A DNA stretch of 64,000 bases from Pseudomonadota bacterium. Lineage in GTDB: Bacteria; Pseudomonadota; Gammaproteobacteria; Burkholderiales; Burkholderiaceae_C. Positions 25,837 to 34,385 of the stretch are shown in pieces. Below the pieces are notes generated by a model, which saw only the letters and a list, made by a program, of their open reading frames with translations, ran no database searches and had not been told where the DNA came from. Made by a program: the position numbers and the translations under genes. Within the stretch, counting starts at the first letter, position 1; every line of letters begins with the position of its first letter. The DNA lies in contig JAJZTW010000002.1 in assembly GCA_021847345.1 (NCBI GenBank), positions 91,660 to 155,659 on the forward strand, in the 5' to 3' direction.

Positions 25837-27270
25837 TCAGCACAGTCCGTGGCGTTGGCGCCAGGCGCCGAACATGTCGTCGATGCCCGGTTCGTCGGGC
25901 ATGCACGGTGACGCGATGCGCGTGATGTTGAGAAAGTGCAGGTAGTTGAGGTTGTCCGAGATGCTGTTGCCGCCCCAGGTTCCGCAGCCCATGGACAGCG
26001 AGAACGGCAGCCCGTTGTCGAAGCTTCCGCCGGTGGCGAAGCAATGCGCCTGGTTCACGATGATCCGGCATGCCGGCATGGTCAGGCCCAGTTGCAGCGC
26101 GCGTTCGGGCTTTTGCGAATGCAGTCCGATGGAGTGTCCGGCGCCCTCGAAGCCGTAGATTTCCCGAACGATGTCTTGCGCATGCTCAAAGTCCCGTGCA
26201 CGGTACACGGTGAGCACCGGGGACAATTTCTCCCCCGAGAACGGGTACCCGGGCCCGATGCCCGTTTCCTCGACCATCAGGAAGCGCGCCGATTCGAAGC
26301 CGTCGCCTTGCAGCCCGGCGACGTGGGCGATCAGCGGGGCAGCCTTGGCCGTCACCGCCGGCGACAGCTTGCCGGCCGGCCACATGGCCTGCTGCAGGCG
26401 CTGTTTTTGCCGTTCGTCGAGCAGCACGCCGCCTTCGGCCTGCAGCGCGCGCAGCATGTCCCGGTAGACGGACTCGACGATGACCACGCTGTTCTCCGAA
26501 GAACAGCTGGTGGCGTTGTCGAAAGTCTTGGAGCGCCGGATCCGGTTCGCCGCCTGCGCCAGATCGGCGGTCTCGTCGACGATCACCGCCACATTGCCGG
26601 CGCCCACGCCGATGGCAGGCGTGCCGCTTTCGTACGCGGCCCGCACATTGTTCTGCGAACCCGTGACCACCACCATGTCCACCTGGCGCATCAGCTCCAG
26701 CGTGGCGGACTTGCTCACCGGAGCCGGCAACTGCTGCACCAGGTCCGCCGGCGCGCCGACGCGGCGCAGCTCCTCGGCGATGTAGCCCAGCAGCAAGGTA
26801 CTGGTGCCATGGCCCTTCGGGGAGGGCGACACGATGATCGCATTGCGCCCCTTGAGTGCGTTGATGATCTTGTTCGCCGGGGTCGCTGCCGGGTTGGTCG
26901 ACGGAGTCACGGCGCCGACCACGCCCACCGGGCGGGCGATCTCGATCACGCCCCGGGCCGGGTCGTCGGAGATCACCCCCACCGAGCGGGCCCCGCGCAG
27001 GTCGCGCAGCAGGCCCAGGGTCTTGCGGTGGTTCTTGATCAACTTGTCCTCGACGTTGCCCAGGCCGGTGTCGGCCACGGCTCGTTCGGCCAGCGCGCGG
27101 TTGCGCGCCGGCTCCATGATGGCCCAGCCGACGGCCAGCACCACGTCGTCGACCTGCTGCTGGCTGAAGGTCTCGTAGACGCGCTGTGCGGCGCGCGCGC
27201 GTGCCACGCATTCGGCGACCTGCCGGCGCACCGGGTCGGTCTCGGGGGAGGCGGATGTGTTCATGTCCAT
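25837..27270 (-). CDS. sauS: Sulfoacetaldehyde dehydrogenase (acylating), SauS
   Basis: CoA-acylating aldehyde dehydrogenase expected to reduce sulfoacetyl-CoA to sulfoacetaldehyde with NADPH. The ATG at 27270 follows GAGG by eight bases and gives 477 residues; the longer track ORF runs back into sauR. It is of the acylating (EutE/AdhE-like) class: GVVGAVTPSTNPAATPANK, the glycine-rich GVGAGNVAVIVDETADL, and catalytic cysteine in FDNATSCSSENSVV; the histidine-rich IIVNQAHCFATGG and MGCGTWGGNS near the C-terminus are typical of SauS/SucD-like enzymes. Sequence alone does not fix the substrate, but its neighbours SauT, SauR and Xsc do so convincingly. Confidence 0.82.
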   Translation of the reverse strand: MDMNTSASPETDPVRRQVAECVARARAAQRVYETFSQQQVDDVVLAVGWAIMEPARNRALAERAVADTGLGNVEDKLIKNHRKTLGLLRDLRGARSVGVISDDPARGVIEIARPVGVVGAVTPSTNPAATPANKIINALKGRNAIIVSPSPKGHGTSTLLLGYIAEELRRVGAPADLVQQLPAPVSKSATLELMRQVDMVVVTGSQNNVRAAYESGTPAIGVGAGNVAVIVDETADLAQAANRIRRSKTFDNATSCSSENSVVIVESVYRDMLRALQAEGGVLLDERQKQRLQQAMWPAGKLSPAVTAKAAPLIAHVAGLQGDGFESARFLMVEETGIGPGYPFSGEKLSPVLTVYRARDFEHAQDIVREIYGFEGAGHSIGLHSQKPERALQLGLTMPACRIIVNQAHCFATGGSFDNGLPFSLSMGCGTWGGNSISDNLNYLHFLNITRIASPCMPDEPGIDDMFGAWRQRHGLC

Positions 27271-27328
27271 GGGAGGATCCTCGACGGGTCTGGTGGAGGC
27301 CCGGCGCCAGGGCGCCGGGCAGTGGTTT

Positions 27329-28195
27329 TCAGGCTGCCGCATCGGGCCCATCGGCCGCATCGGCCGCATCGGTGGCATCGGTGGCATCGGTCGCATCGGT
27401 CGTCGCCTTGGCGGCGCCGCGGCTCCTGCGCGCCGGGGTCGAAGGCAGCATCGCCGCGATGGCATCGGCCGCTTCGCGCAGCGCCGGCAGGTGACCCAGC
27501 AAACCGTCGATGTCGTAGCGCGCCAGCGGCGCCTGCACGGCCACCGCACCCCACGCGCGATAGCTGTCGCGCATCACCGGAACGGCGATGGACACCATGC
27601 CCTGGATGAATTCCTGGTCGTTCATGCCCACGCGCCGGCGTCGGGTGTCGGCCAGCTCCTGGCGCAGCCGCGCGGCGTCGGTGATGGTGAACTGGGTCAT
27701 GCGCCGAAGCGGCAGCGCGTCGACGATGCGGTTTCGCATCGCAGCCGGCTGCAGGCTCAGCAGCAGCTTTCCGCTGGATGTGCAGTGGATCGGCACATGC
27801 GAGCCGGCCTGCAGGTGCATGCGCAGCGGGGAGTCGGTTTCCACGCGGTCGAGGTAGACGATCTGGTCACCGTCGAGCGCCGTCAGGTTCACCGTCTCTC
27901 CCAGGGCCTCGCCGAGCTTGCGCAGCACGGCGTGGCGCGCGGTGGCCGGCCCGGTGTGCATGAGCACCGAGATGCTCATCTGGCGTACGCGCGGGCCGCA
28001 TTCGTAGCCCTGGCCGTCGAGGTTGCGAACGACCAGCTGCGCCGCGCCAAGGGTTTTCAGGATGCGATGCACGGTCTGCTTGGGCAGCTGCAGGCCCTCG
28101 GCGATCTGCATCAGGCTCATGGATTCGGAACCGCTGAGCAGTTCGAGCACGCGGAACGCGCGCACCGCCGCGGCATTGGACTGGTTCGAGTTCAT
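27329..28195 (-). CDS. sauR: IclR-family regulator, SauR-like
   Basis: Transcription regulator likely controlling the sulfoacetate genes. The start at 28195 (MNSNQSNAAAVRAFRVLELL) gives 288 residues. The N-terminal winged helix (about 10-75, MSLMQIAEGLQLPKQTVHRIL) is followed by the IclR effector domain with LDRVETDSPLRMHLQAG, VPIHCTSSGKLLLSL and NDQEFIQGMVSIAVPV. The C-terminal 25 residues are a low-complexity ATD/AAD tail built by a 9-base DNA repeat. It is divergent from sauT, with operator-like motifs between them, and 58 bases upstream of sauS on the same strand, so sauR-sauS are probably co-transcribed. Confidence 0.85.
   Translation of the reverse strand: MNSNQSNAAAVRAFRVLELLSGSESMSLMQIAEGLQLPKQTVHRILKTLGAAQLVVRNLDGQGYECGPRVRQMSISVLMHTGPATARHAVLRKLGEALGETVNLTALDGDQIVYLDRVETDSPLRMHLQAGSHVPIHCTSSGKLLLSLQPAAMRNRIVDALPLRRMTQFTITDAARLRQELADTRRRRVGMNDQEFIQGMVSIAVPVMRDSYRAWGAVAVQAPLARYDIDGLLGHLPALREAADAIAAMLPSTPARRSRGAAKATTDATDATDATDAADAADGPDAAA
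27340..27402 (-). repeat. 9-base tandem repeat in the 3' end of sauR
   Basis: The unit (C/T)GGNNGCAT(C/T)-like, seen on the plus strand as CGGCCGCAT and CGGTGGCAT, repeats about seven times without breaking the frame. It encodes the ATDATDATDAADAAD tail. The phase of nine keeps sauR in frame if copies are gained or lost, so tail length could vary among strains. Confidence 0.75.
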
Positions 28196-28310
28196 GGCGG
28201 ATCGACCGGGCTGGAGACGGGTGGCGGGGCGGCGCGCGGCCAGCGTGACTGGCACCCGCGGAACGCCCCGAAAGGCAACTGTATCGATATCTTCTCGCTG
28301 GAAACGTCAC

Positions 28311-28380
28311 CATTTCGTCCCGAAAAATGCGAAAACCCAAGAATCGGGCGACAGTTTTCAGGAAATGTAAAAAACGGGAC
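28311..28380. promoter_or_regulatory. sauR-sauT divergent control region with operator-like motifs
   Basis: This AT-rich stretch holds the palindrome ATTTCGTCCCGAAAAAT (28312-28328), whose minus strand reads TTTCGGGACG, and on the plus strand CAGGAAATG followed by TAAAAAACGGGACT (28359-28381). The second element is nearly identical to one in front of xsc (37618-37640). No strong sigma-70 boxes were found for sauT, which suggests activator dependence. IclR-family binding here is inferred. Confidence 0.55.
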
Positions 28381-28464
28381 TGTTCGTTGGCATTTTTTTC
28401 CCTAAATTGGCATCACACCCGGCGCCGTGGCAGGTTTTCCCACCTCGGAGGCGTGCCGGAGCCG

Positions 28465-30096
28465 ATGCGAAGTGCCCCATCCAGACCCGTCATGACTCGT
28501 CTCGAAAGCCTGTTTCCGCAAGCCATGGTGCTGCCCGTCGACAGCGGCGAGACCTGCAGCATCCAGCAGTTGATCGACAGCAACGCGGCGCGCGATCCCC
28601 AGGGCACCTATTTCATCGCGACCCACACCGGGCGCGCGATCAGCTTCGCCGAGCTGCGCAGGGCATGCGCCGAGCTGGGTGGGTTCTTCGCGTCGCGCGG
28701 CCTGCGGCGCGGCGACGTCGTGTCGTTGTTCCTGCCCAACGGCCTGGAGGCGGCCCTGCTGATCCTGGGCTCGATGTATCACGGGCTGCTGGTCAACCCG
28801 ATCAACCTGTTGTCGCAGCCGGCGCAGCTGCGCTATATCCTCGAGCACAGCGAGACCCGCTTGCTGCTCACCGTGCCCGAGCACGAGCAGCGGATGCGCG
28901 AGATCGCCGCGCAGCTGCCGCGCGCGCCGGGCATCGAGGTCGTGGACGACGACGCTTGGCTGGATCGCGCACGCGGCCAGGCGCTGCCTCCCGAGCAGCC
29001 CGCGCAGGTCGACGATGCGGCGTTGCTGATGTACACGTCGGGCACGACCGGAACGCCCAAGGGCGTGGTGCTCAGCCACGGCAACCTGTGCGCCAACGCG
29101 ATCAACATCAGTCGCGAGCACCTGCTGGGCGCCGGCGACCGCGGACTGGCTCCGCTGCCGCTCTATCACATCAACGCGCTGGTGGTGAACCTGATCACGC
29201 CGTTGGCCCATGGCGGCTCGCTGGTCATGCCGCCGCGCTTCTCGGCCTCGAGCTTCTGGCGTGACGCGCTGGAGTTCCGTTGCACCTGGGTCAACGCGGT
29301 GCCGACCATCATCGCCTACCTGATCCAGTCGGCTCCGCCCGAGCTGGGGCCGCAGCAGCTCAGGCACATCCGCTTCTGCCGTTCGGCCTCGGCGGCCTTG
29401 CCGCCCGAGCACCATCGGGCCTTCGAGTCCCGCTTCGGCGTGGACATCATCGAGACCATGGGCCTGACGGAAACGGCAGCGCCGTCGTTCAGCAACCCCG
29501 TGCAGCGTGCCTTGCGCAAGATCGGCAGCATCGGCAGGCCGTCGGGCACCGTCGCGCGCGTGGTCGGCACGGACGGCGCGTTGCTGGCCGACGGGCAGGT
29601 CGGCGAAATCCAGCTGCGCGGCGGCAACGTGATGCGCGGCTACCTGAAGAATCCCGTGGAGACCGCCAAGGCGTTCACCGACGACGGCTGGTTCCGAACC
29701 GGCGACCTCGGCTATCGCGATGCCGACGGCTACTACTTCATCACCGGCCGGGCCAAGGAACTGATCATCAAGGGCGGCGAGAACATCGCACCGCGCGAGA
29801 TCGACGAGGCGCTGCTCAAGCACTCGGCGGTGCTCGAGGCCGCGGCCGTCGGCGTGCAGGACAGCAACTACGGCCAGAACATCGAGGCCTACCTGGTGCT
29901 GCGACCTGGAGCCGAGCTGCACGAACAGGATCTGCGCGAGCACTGCCTGCGCCATCTCGGGCGCTACAAGACGCCGCGTGCCTGCTACATCGTCGACGAC
30001 CTGCCGCGCGGTCCGTCGGGAAAGATCCAGCGCCTGAAGCTTGCCGAGCTTCCGGCCGATGCGGTTCGCCGCGCGCTGCAGCTGACCCAGGCCTGA
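28465..30096 (+). CDS. sauT: Sulfoacetate-CoA ligase, SauT (AMP-forming)
   Basis: Acyl-AMP/CoA ligase expected to activate sulfoacetate to sulfoacetyl-CoA. The adenylate-forming motifs are complete: the P-loop YTSGTTGTPKGVVLSHGN, the GLTETAAPSF motif, GWFRTGDLGYRD and the C-terminal lysine region in GPSGKIQR. The start is uncertain: 28465 (543 residues, GGAG three bases upstream) or 28492 (534 residues). The substrate rests on context, since sauR, sauS, sauU and xsc-pta surround it. It is the first gene of a plus-strand run continuing into tctC, tctB and tctA, so activation and transport look co-transcribed. Confidence 0.8.
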   Translation: MRSAPSRPVMTRLESLFPQAMVLPVDSGETCSIQQLIDSNAARDPQGTYFIATHTGRAISFAELRRACAELGGFFASRGLRRGDVVSLFLPNGLEAALLILGSMYHGLLVNPINLLSQPAQLRYILEHSETRLLLTVPEHEQRMREIAAQLPRAPGIEVVDDDAWLDRARGQALPPEQPAQVDDAALLMYTSGTTGTPKGVVLSHGNLCANAINISREHLLGAGDRGLAPLPLYHINALVVNLITPLAHGGSLVMPPRFSASSFWRDALEFRCTWVNAVPTIIAYLIQSAPPELGPQQLRHIRFCRSASAALPPEHHRAFESRFGVDIIETMGLTETAAPSFSNPVQRALRKIGSIGRPSGTVARVVGTDGALLADGQVGEIQLRGGNVMRGYLKNPVETAKAFTDDGWFRTGDLGYRDADGYYFITGRAKELIIKGGENIAPREIDEALLKHSAVLEAAAVGVQDSNYGQNIEAYLVLRPGAELHEQDLREHCLRHLGRYKTPRACYIVDDLPRGPSGKIQRLKLAELPADAVRRALQLTQA

Positions 30097-30188
30097 GCCG
30101 GCGCGCCACCGGCGCGGGCCGCCATTCCGGGAGCCTCCCGGGGGGCACACCCGGCAGTAGTTCCAGACAACGCCAACAGGAGACAGAC

Positions 30189-31190
30189 ATGCACAACACC
30201 GGACAAGTCGAATCCGCACGCACCGAGGCGCAGGCAGCGTCCTGGGGACGCCGCCTGCGCAAGGCGGCCGCCGTGCTGGCCATGGCGGCCGCGCTGCCGC
30301 TGGCGCATGCAGCGTACCCCGATCACCCGATCAATTTCATCGTTCCATGGGGCGCCGGCGGCGGTGCCGACCTGCTGGCGCGCACGTCGTCGAAGATCAT
30401 GGAAAAGCAGCTCGGCGTGTCGCTGCCGGTGATCAACGTGCCCGGCGCCGACGGCATGGTCGGCATGACCAAGCTGCTGACCTCCCCCGCGGACGGGTAC
30501 GACGTGGCGGTGCTGATCGGCGACACCTTCGCGCTGCTGTCGGGCAAGCATCCGCCCTTCGATCTCAAGCAGATCATTCCGCTGGCCATCATGATCCAGC
30601 AGCCGTCGGGCTACTGGGTCAACGCCAAGGGTCCGTGGAAGACCTGGCAGGATGTGGAGAACGCCGCGAAAAAGAAGACCCTCACGGTGGCAGTGACCGG
30701 CTTCGGCAGCGCCGACGACATCACCACGCGCTACCTGGCGCACAAGCTGGGGATCAAGCTCGAGTCGGTGCCCTTCGCCAAGCCGGGCCAGCGCTACAGC
30801 TCCATCCTCGGCGGCAACGCGGACATCGTCTACGAGCAGACCGGAGACGTCCGCAGCTACTTCGACTCGGGCAAGTTCCGCCCGGTCCTGTTCTTCTACC
30901 CGAAGCCGGTGCCGATCCCGGCGTTCTCCAAGGTGCCGGTGTCGGAGCAACTGGGACTGGATGTGACCCTGCCGCAATTCCGGGCCATCGTGGTCAAGGC
31001 CGGGACCCCGCCGGATCGTGTGAAAAAGCTCGCGGATGCCCTGCGCAAGGTCGCTGCCAGCCCCGAGTTCCAGGCCTACCTGAACCAGCAGTACGCCGAC
31101 CCGAACAGCTATGTGCCGATGAAGGACGCCGATGCCTTCATGGCCGACTGGCTCAAGCAGGCTCGACAGGTCATCGCCGAGACGCATTGA
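30189..31190 (+). CDS. Tripartite tricarboxylate-type (Bug/TctC) periplasmic binding protein
   Basis: Solute receptor of a tripartite tricarboxylate transporter (TTT). The start at 30189 follows CAGGAG and gives 333 residues. An N-terminal signal peptide has an arginine-rich start and the hydrophobic core AAVLAMAAALPLAHA, cleaved before AYPDHPINFIVPWGAGGGAD, the TctC/Bug hallmark. The PWGAGGG loop binds carboxylate in this family. It is followed by tctB and tctA, so the system is complete. The substrate is not known from the sequence; the location inside the sulfoacetate locus suggests sulfoacetate or another small sulfonate. Confidence 0.88.
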   Translation: MHNTGQVESARTEAQAASWGRRLRKAAAVLAMAAALPLAHAAYPDHPINFIVPWGAGGGADLLARTSSKIMEKQLGVSLPVINVPGADGMVGMTKLLTSPADGYDVAVLIGDTFALLSGKHPPFDLKQIIPLAIMIQQPSGYWVNAKGPWKTWQDVENAAKKKTLTVAVTGFGSADDITTRYLAHKLGIKLESVPFAKPGQRYSSILGGNADIVYEQTGDVRSYFDSGKFRPVLFFYPKPVPIPAFSKVPVSEQLGLDVTLPQFRAIVVKAGTPPDRVKKLADALRKVAASPEFQAYLNQQYADPNSYVPMKDADAFMADWLKQARQVIAETH

Positions 31191-31254
31191 GCGGCGGCCC
31201 GGCCGCGGCAGGCATGCCGCGGCCGGGCGCATGCATCCCGAAGGAGGCCTTGCG

Positions 31255-31788
31255 ATGTCGTCCGTCACCCTCAAGCGCGTGGTTCCATACCTGATCACGC
31301 TGGCCCTGGCCGTGTTCCTGTACCTCAAGGCCGACCAGTTCGACATGGTCGGTCGCCCGGGCATGCCGGGGCCTGACCTTTGGCCGAAGATGATCTGCGT
31401 GCTGCTGGGCGCGACCTCGCTGATCGGGCTCGTCGGCGCGCTGTTCGGGCCCGCCGAATCCGGCGCGCCGGTCGGCGAGGTCGACGAGGCGCTCGCGTCG
31501 CCGCCGGAGACCCACCCCCACCTGGTCTGGATCGGCGTGGCCGCCACCGGGATGTACGTGTGGGCGATGCCGCGTCTCGGGTTCTTCATCGCGACCTGCC
31601 TGTTCGCGGCGGCGCTGCTGCTGATCGGCGGCATGCGCCGCTGGACCTGGCTGCCGGTCGCGGCGGTCGGTCTCGCCGGCGTGTTCTCGCTGATTTTCAT
31701 GAAGGTCGTGTACGTGTCGCTGCCGCTGGGCGAGGGCGCGTTCAAGAGCGTGTCGCTGCTGGTGTTCAAGCTGCTGGGGATCCACTGA
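31255..31788 (+). CDS. TctB-type small membrane subunit
   Basis: Small permease subunit of the TTT transporter, 177 residues with four predicted membrane segments (VVPYLITLALAVFLYL, then MICVLLGATSLIGLVGALFG, and two at the C-terminus). The start at 31255 follows AAGGAGG, a strong ribosome-binding site. TctB proteins vary greatly in sequence; the identification rests on the topology, the PGPDLWPKMI region typical of the family, and the position between the TctC and TctA genes. It ends one base before the tctA start, so translation is coupled. Confidence 0.85.
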   Translation: MSSVTLKRVVPYLITLALAVFLYLKADQFDMVGRPGMPGPDLWPKMICVLLGATSLIGLVGALFGPAESGAPVGEVDEALASPPETHPHLVWIGVAATGMYVWAMPRLGFFIATCLFAAALLLIGGMRRWTWLPVAAVGLAGVFSLIFMKVVYVSLPLGEGAFKSVSLLVFKLLGIH

Positions 31789-31789
31789 C

Positions 31790-33346
31790 ATGAGCGTGAT
31801 GCACGATCTGGCCCTCGGGCTGATGCATGTGTTCCAGCCCTACGACCTGCTGATGCTGGTCGTGGGCATCCTGGTCGGCATGCTGGTGTCCATCATGCCG
31901 GGCCTGGGCTTCGTCATGGGGGTGATCCTGGCGCTGCCCTTCACCTACAAGATGCAGATCGAGCCGGCGGTGATCCTGCTGACCGCGATCTATTTCTCGG
32001 GTACCTATGGCGGTTGCTTCACCACCATCCTGTACCGGATCCCCGGCGAACCCAACGACGTTCCCCTGCTGTGGGACGGCTACACGATGGGCCAGCGCGA
32101 GGGCGCGGCCAAGCCACTGGGCTGGGCGCTGGTGGCCGCGCTGATCGGCGGCCTGGTGTCGTCAGCGGTGATGGTGGCGCTGACCGGGCCGTTGACCGAG
32201 GTCGCGCTGAAATTCAATTCCGAGGACTATTTCGCGGCCATCGTGTTCGGCCTGACCACCGTGGTGTCGCTGGCCGGAAAGTCGCTCACGAAGGCCTTTG
32301 TCAGCCTGTGCCTGGGCCTGCTCGTGGCGTGCATCGGGGTCGACAGCATCTACGGCGTCAGCCGCTACACCTTCGGCGTGCCGATTCTCGGCGATGGGGT
32401 GCAGTTGGTGGCGGTGCTGGTGGGCATGTACGGCCTGGGCGAGGTGCTCAAGCGCATCGGCCAGGGCCTTGCGATCAAGGGCGCGCCGGCCGGAGCGAAG
32501 GTCAAGGTGCAGACCAGCTTTCCAAGCCTGCGCGAGATCTGGGGGGTGCGGGGCGCGATCCTGCGCAGCAGCGCCATCGGCACGCTGCTGGGCGTGGTGC
32601 CCGGGGCGGGGGCCACGATCACGTCCTTCATCTGCTACGGAGTGGAAAAGCAGTACGGGCGCGAGCGCGCCAGGCTCGGCAGCGGGCACCCCAGCGGAAT
32701 CGTGGCTCCGCAGATCGGCTCCACCGCATCGGTCGCCGGGCACCTGATTCCCATGCTCACGCTCGGCATCCCGGGCAGCGCGGCCACCGCGGTGATCCTC
32801 GCCGCGTTCCTGCTGCATGGCGTGCAGCCCGGGCCGATGCTGCTGTCCGACCCGGCCTCGCGCGTGACCGTCTACACCATCCTGGCGTCGATGTTCGTCG
32901 CGGTGATCGGCATGTGCCTGATCGGATTCTTCTGGATCCGCCTGGTCGTGCGCGTACTGCTGATCCCGCAGTACCTGCTCAACGCCATCGTCGTGCTGTT
33001 CTGCCTGGTGGGGGCCTACGCCGACCGGAATTCGATGTCGGACGTGTGGATGATCCTGGCCTTCGGCGTGCTGGGCTACCTGTTCGAAAAGTACAAGTTC
33101 CCCATTTCACCGATGGTGCTCGGAGCCATCCTGGGTCCGATCGGCGAGAGCAATTTCATGCGCAGCATGGTCGTGCACCGTGACGACTGGACAGCTGCCT
33201 TCACGCAGCCGCTGAGCGGAACGCTGCTGGCGATGTCGGCCTTCGCGGTGTTCTACCCCGTGCTGCGCGAGTCGCTGCGTTGGCTGCGCCGGCGAGGCCG
33301 GCCAGCGTTGACAGCGGCTGCATCCGGAGGCCCTCCGGTCGCCTGA
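31790..33346 (+). CDS. TctA-type large membrane subunit
   Basis: Large 12-segment permease subunit of the TTT transporter, 518 residues, the family norm. Conserved features are VSIMPGLGFVMGVILALPFTY, YFSGTYGGCFTTILYRIPGEPN, VVPGAGATITSFICYG and LTLGIPGSAATAVILAAFLLHG, each trimmed here only by context. These glycine/proline-rich repeats are diagnostic of TctA. It starts one base after tctB. It likely moves a sulfonate or carboxylate taken from the TctC receptor, using ion gradients. It ends 57 bases from a convergent gene for a small secreted protein. Confidence 0.93.
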   Translation: MSVMHDLALGLMHVFQPYDLLMLVVGILVGMLVSIMPGLGFVMGVILALPFTYKMQIEPAVILLTAIYFSGTYGGCFTTILYRIPGEPNDVPLLWDGYTMGQREGAAKPLGWALVAALIGGLVSSAVMVALTGPLTEVALKFNSEDYFAAIVFGLTTVVSLAGKSLTKAFVSLCLGLLVACIGVDSIYGVSRYTFGVPILGDGVQLVAVLVGMYGLGEVLKRIGQGLAIKGAPAGAKVKVQTSFPSLREIWGVRGAILRSSAIGTLLGVVPGAGATITSFICYGVEKQYGRERARLGSGHPSGIVAPQIGSTASVAGHLIPMLTLGIPGSAATAVILAAFLLHGVQPGPMLLSDPASRVTVYTILASMFVAVIGMCLIGFFWIRLVVRVLLIPQYLLNAIVVLFCLVGAYADRNSMSDVWMILAFGVLGYLFEKYKFPISPMVLGAILGPIGESNFMRSMVVHRDDWTAAFTQPLSGTLLAMSAFAVFYPVLRESLRWLRRRGRPALTAAASGGPPVA

Positions 33347-33403
33347 TGCACCGCGGCTGCGCCGCGCACCGGCGCGGGCGGCCCCGTCTGGCGCCGGCGG
33401 CGT

Positions 33404-33862
33404 TCACGGGAAGATCACCGTGGCGTGGATGGTGTTGTACTTGCCGTCCGGGCGCAGCCCGATCGCCGTCACGATGGCCCCATTGTTGGTGCCGATCTTG
33501 AAGCGTTCGGTCCATGTCTTGTCGCCGGTGTGCTCGACATCCACCTCGTGGATGCTTTGCGTGGCGGTGTGGGCGGCGCTGTTCTTCCACAGTTCGAGGT
33601 GGGAGCCGTCGTAGGGGCCTCCCGAGATATCCAGGCCGACGATGCCCCATATGTTGATGCTGGACTCGGTATAGAGCGTACGGGCCTGTCCGGGCGGGAT
33701 CACCGTGACATCCCCGAATTCATCGAGATACCAGTGGTCGGAGCCGCCGGGGGCCAACTGGATCGGCACGGGCTGGCGGTTGACGAACGTGACGTAATAT
33801 CCGGTTCCCGCGAACGCGGAGCCGCACCAGAAAATCAATAGTGTGACGCAAAACCTTCGCAT
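33404..33862 (-). CDS. Small secreted protein of unknown family, paralogue 1
   Basis: Not recognised. The start at 33862 has GAGGAG eight bases upstream and gives 152 residues. A signal peptide (MRRFCVTLLIFWCGSAFA) is cut before GTGYYVTFVNRQPVPIQL. The mature part is rich in aromatic and beta-forming residues, with no cysteine after the signal. It aligns along its length with the next gene: AGTGYYVTFVN / AGTGFYISFIN, WYLDEFGDV / WWVDEFWRP, LDISGGPYDGSHLELW / LDVSGGKYQGERLEMW, IGTNN / IGTSS and RPDGKYNTIHA / RPDGSYGTVHA. A beta-sandwich fold is a guess. An exported, perhaps surface-acting, role is likely. Confidence 0.75.
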   Translation of the reverse strand: MRRFCVTLLIFWCGSAFAGTGYYVTFVNRQPVPIQLAPGGSDHWYLDEFGDVTVIPPGQARTLYTESSINIWGIVGLDISGGPYDGSHLELWKNSAAHTATQSIHEVDVEHTGDKTWTERFKIGTNNGAIVTAIGLRPDGKYNTIHATVIFP

Positions 33863-33920
33863 TTGATTTCTCCTCGAAACCGGCAGGGCGTTGGTGAACC
33901 TGGGGTATTTCAACAGCCTG

Positions 33921-34385
33921 TCAATCGAGCACCACGACCGCGTGCACCGTTCCGTAGCTTCCATCGGGCCGGGCGTTGATGGCGGTCGCGATGTCGGGGC
34001 TGCTCGTGCCGATGCCGAAGCTGTGGGCCAAGTCGTGCCAGCCGGCCGAAGCGTCGAGGGTGAACTCGTGGACGTTTTGCTGCACCTCGTGGCCGTATCC
34101 GTCCTGCCACATCTCCAGTCGCTCGCCCTGGTATTTTCCGCCCGACACATCGAGTCGAATGATTCCGGCCTCGCCCTTGCTCTCCGTGTAGAAAACGGTG
34201 CTGGTGCCGTCGGCCCTCACGTACACGGGGCGCCAGAACTCATCGACCCACCAACGGTACGAGCTGACCAGCGAGATCTGGACGGGATAGTTCTGGTGAT
34301 TGATGAAGGATATGTAGAAGCCTGTCCCGGCATGTGCTGCGCCGCTCAGCGCGAGCAACGCCAGCAGCAGGAGAATGCGTTTCAT
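33921..34385 (-). CDS. Small secreted protein of unknown family, paralogue 2
   Basis: Not recognised. The start at 34385 follows GGAGG and gives 154 residues. A signal peptide (MKRILLLLALLALSGAAHA) precedes GTGFYISFINHQNYPVQI. The mature protein is a paralogue of the neighbour downstream, sharing about ten short conserved blocks in the same order, so the pair arose by duplication. No membrane anchor or lipobox is seen. The genes are on the same strand as xsc-pta, but a 306-base AT-rich gap separates them from pta, so independent expression is likely. Confidence 0.75.
   Translation of the reverse strand: MKRILLLLALLALSGAAHAGTGFYISFINHQNYPVQISLVSSYRWWVDEFWRPVYVRADGTSTVFYTESKGEAGIIRLDVSGGKYQGERLEMWQDGYGHEVQQNVHEFTLDASAGWHDLAHSFGIGTSSPDIATAINARPDGSYGTVHAVVVLD

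Noticed and set aside
25629-25945. Short ORFs with repeated peptides (for example RKRRAAPSFLDPHGG-like)
   Set aside because: They are translations of the tandem hairpin repeat, not proteins.
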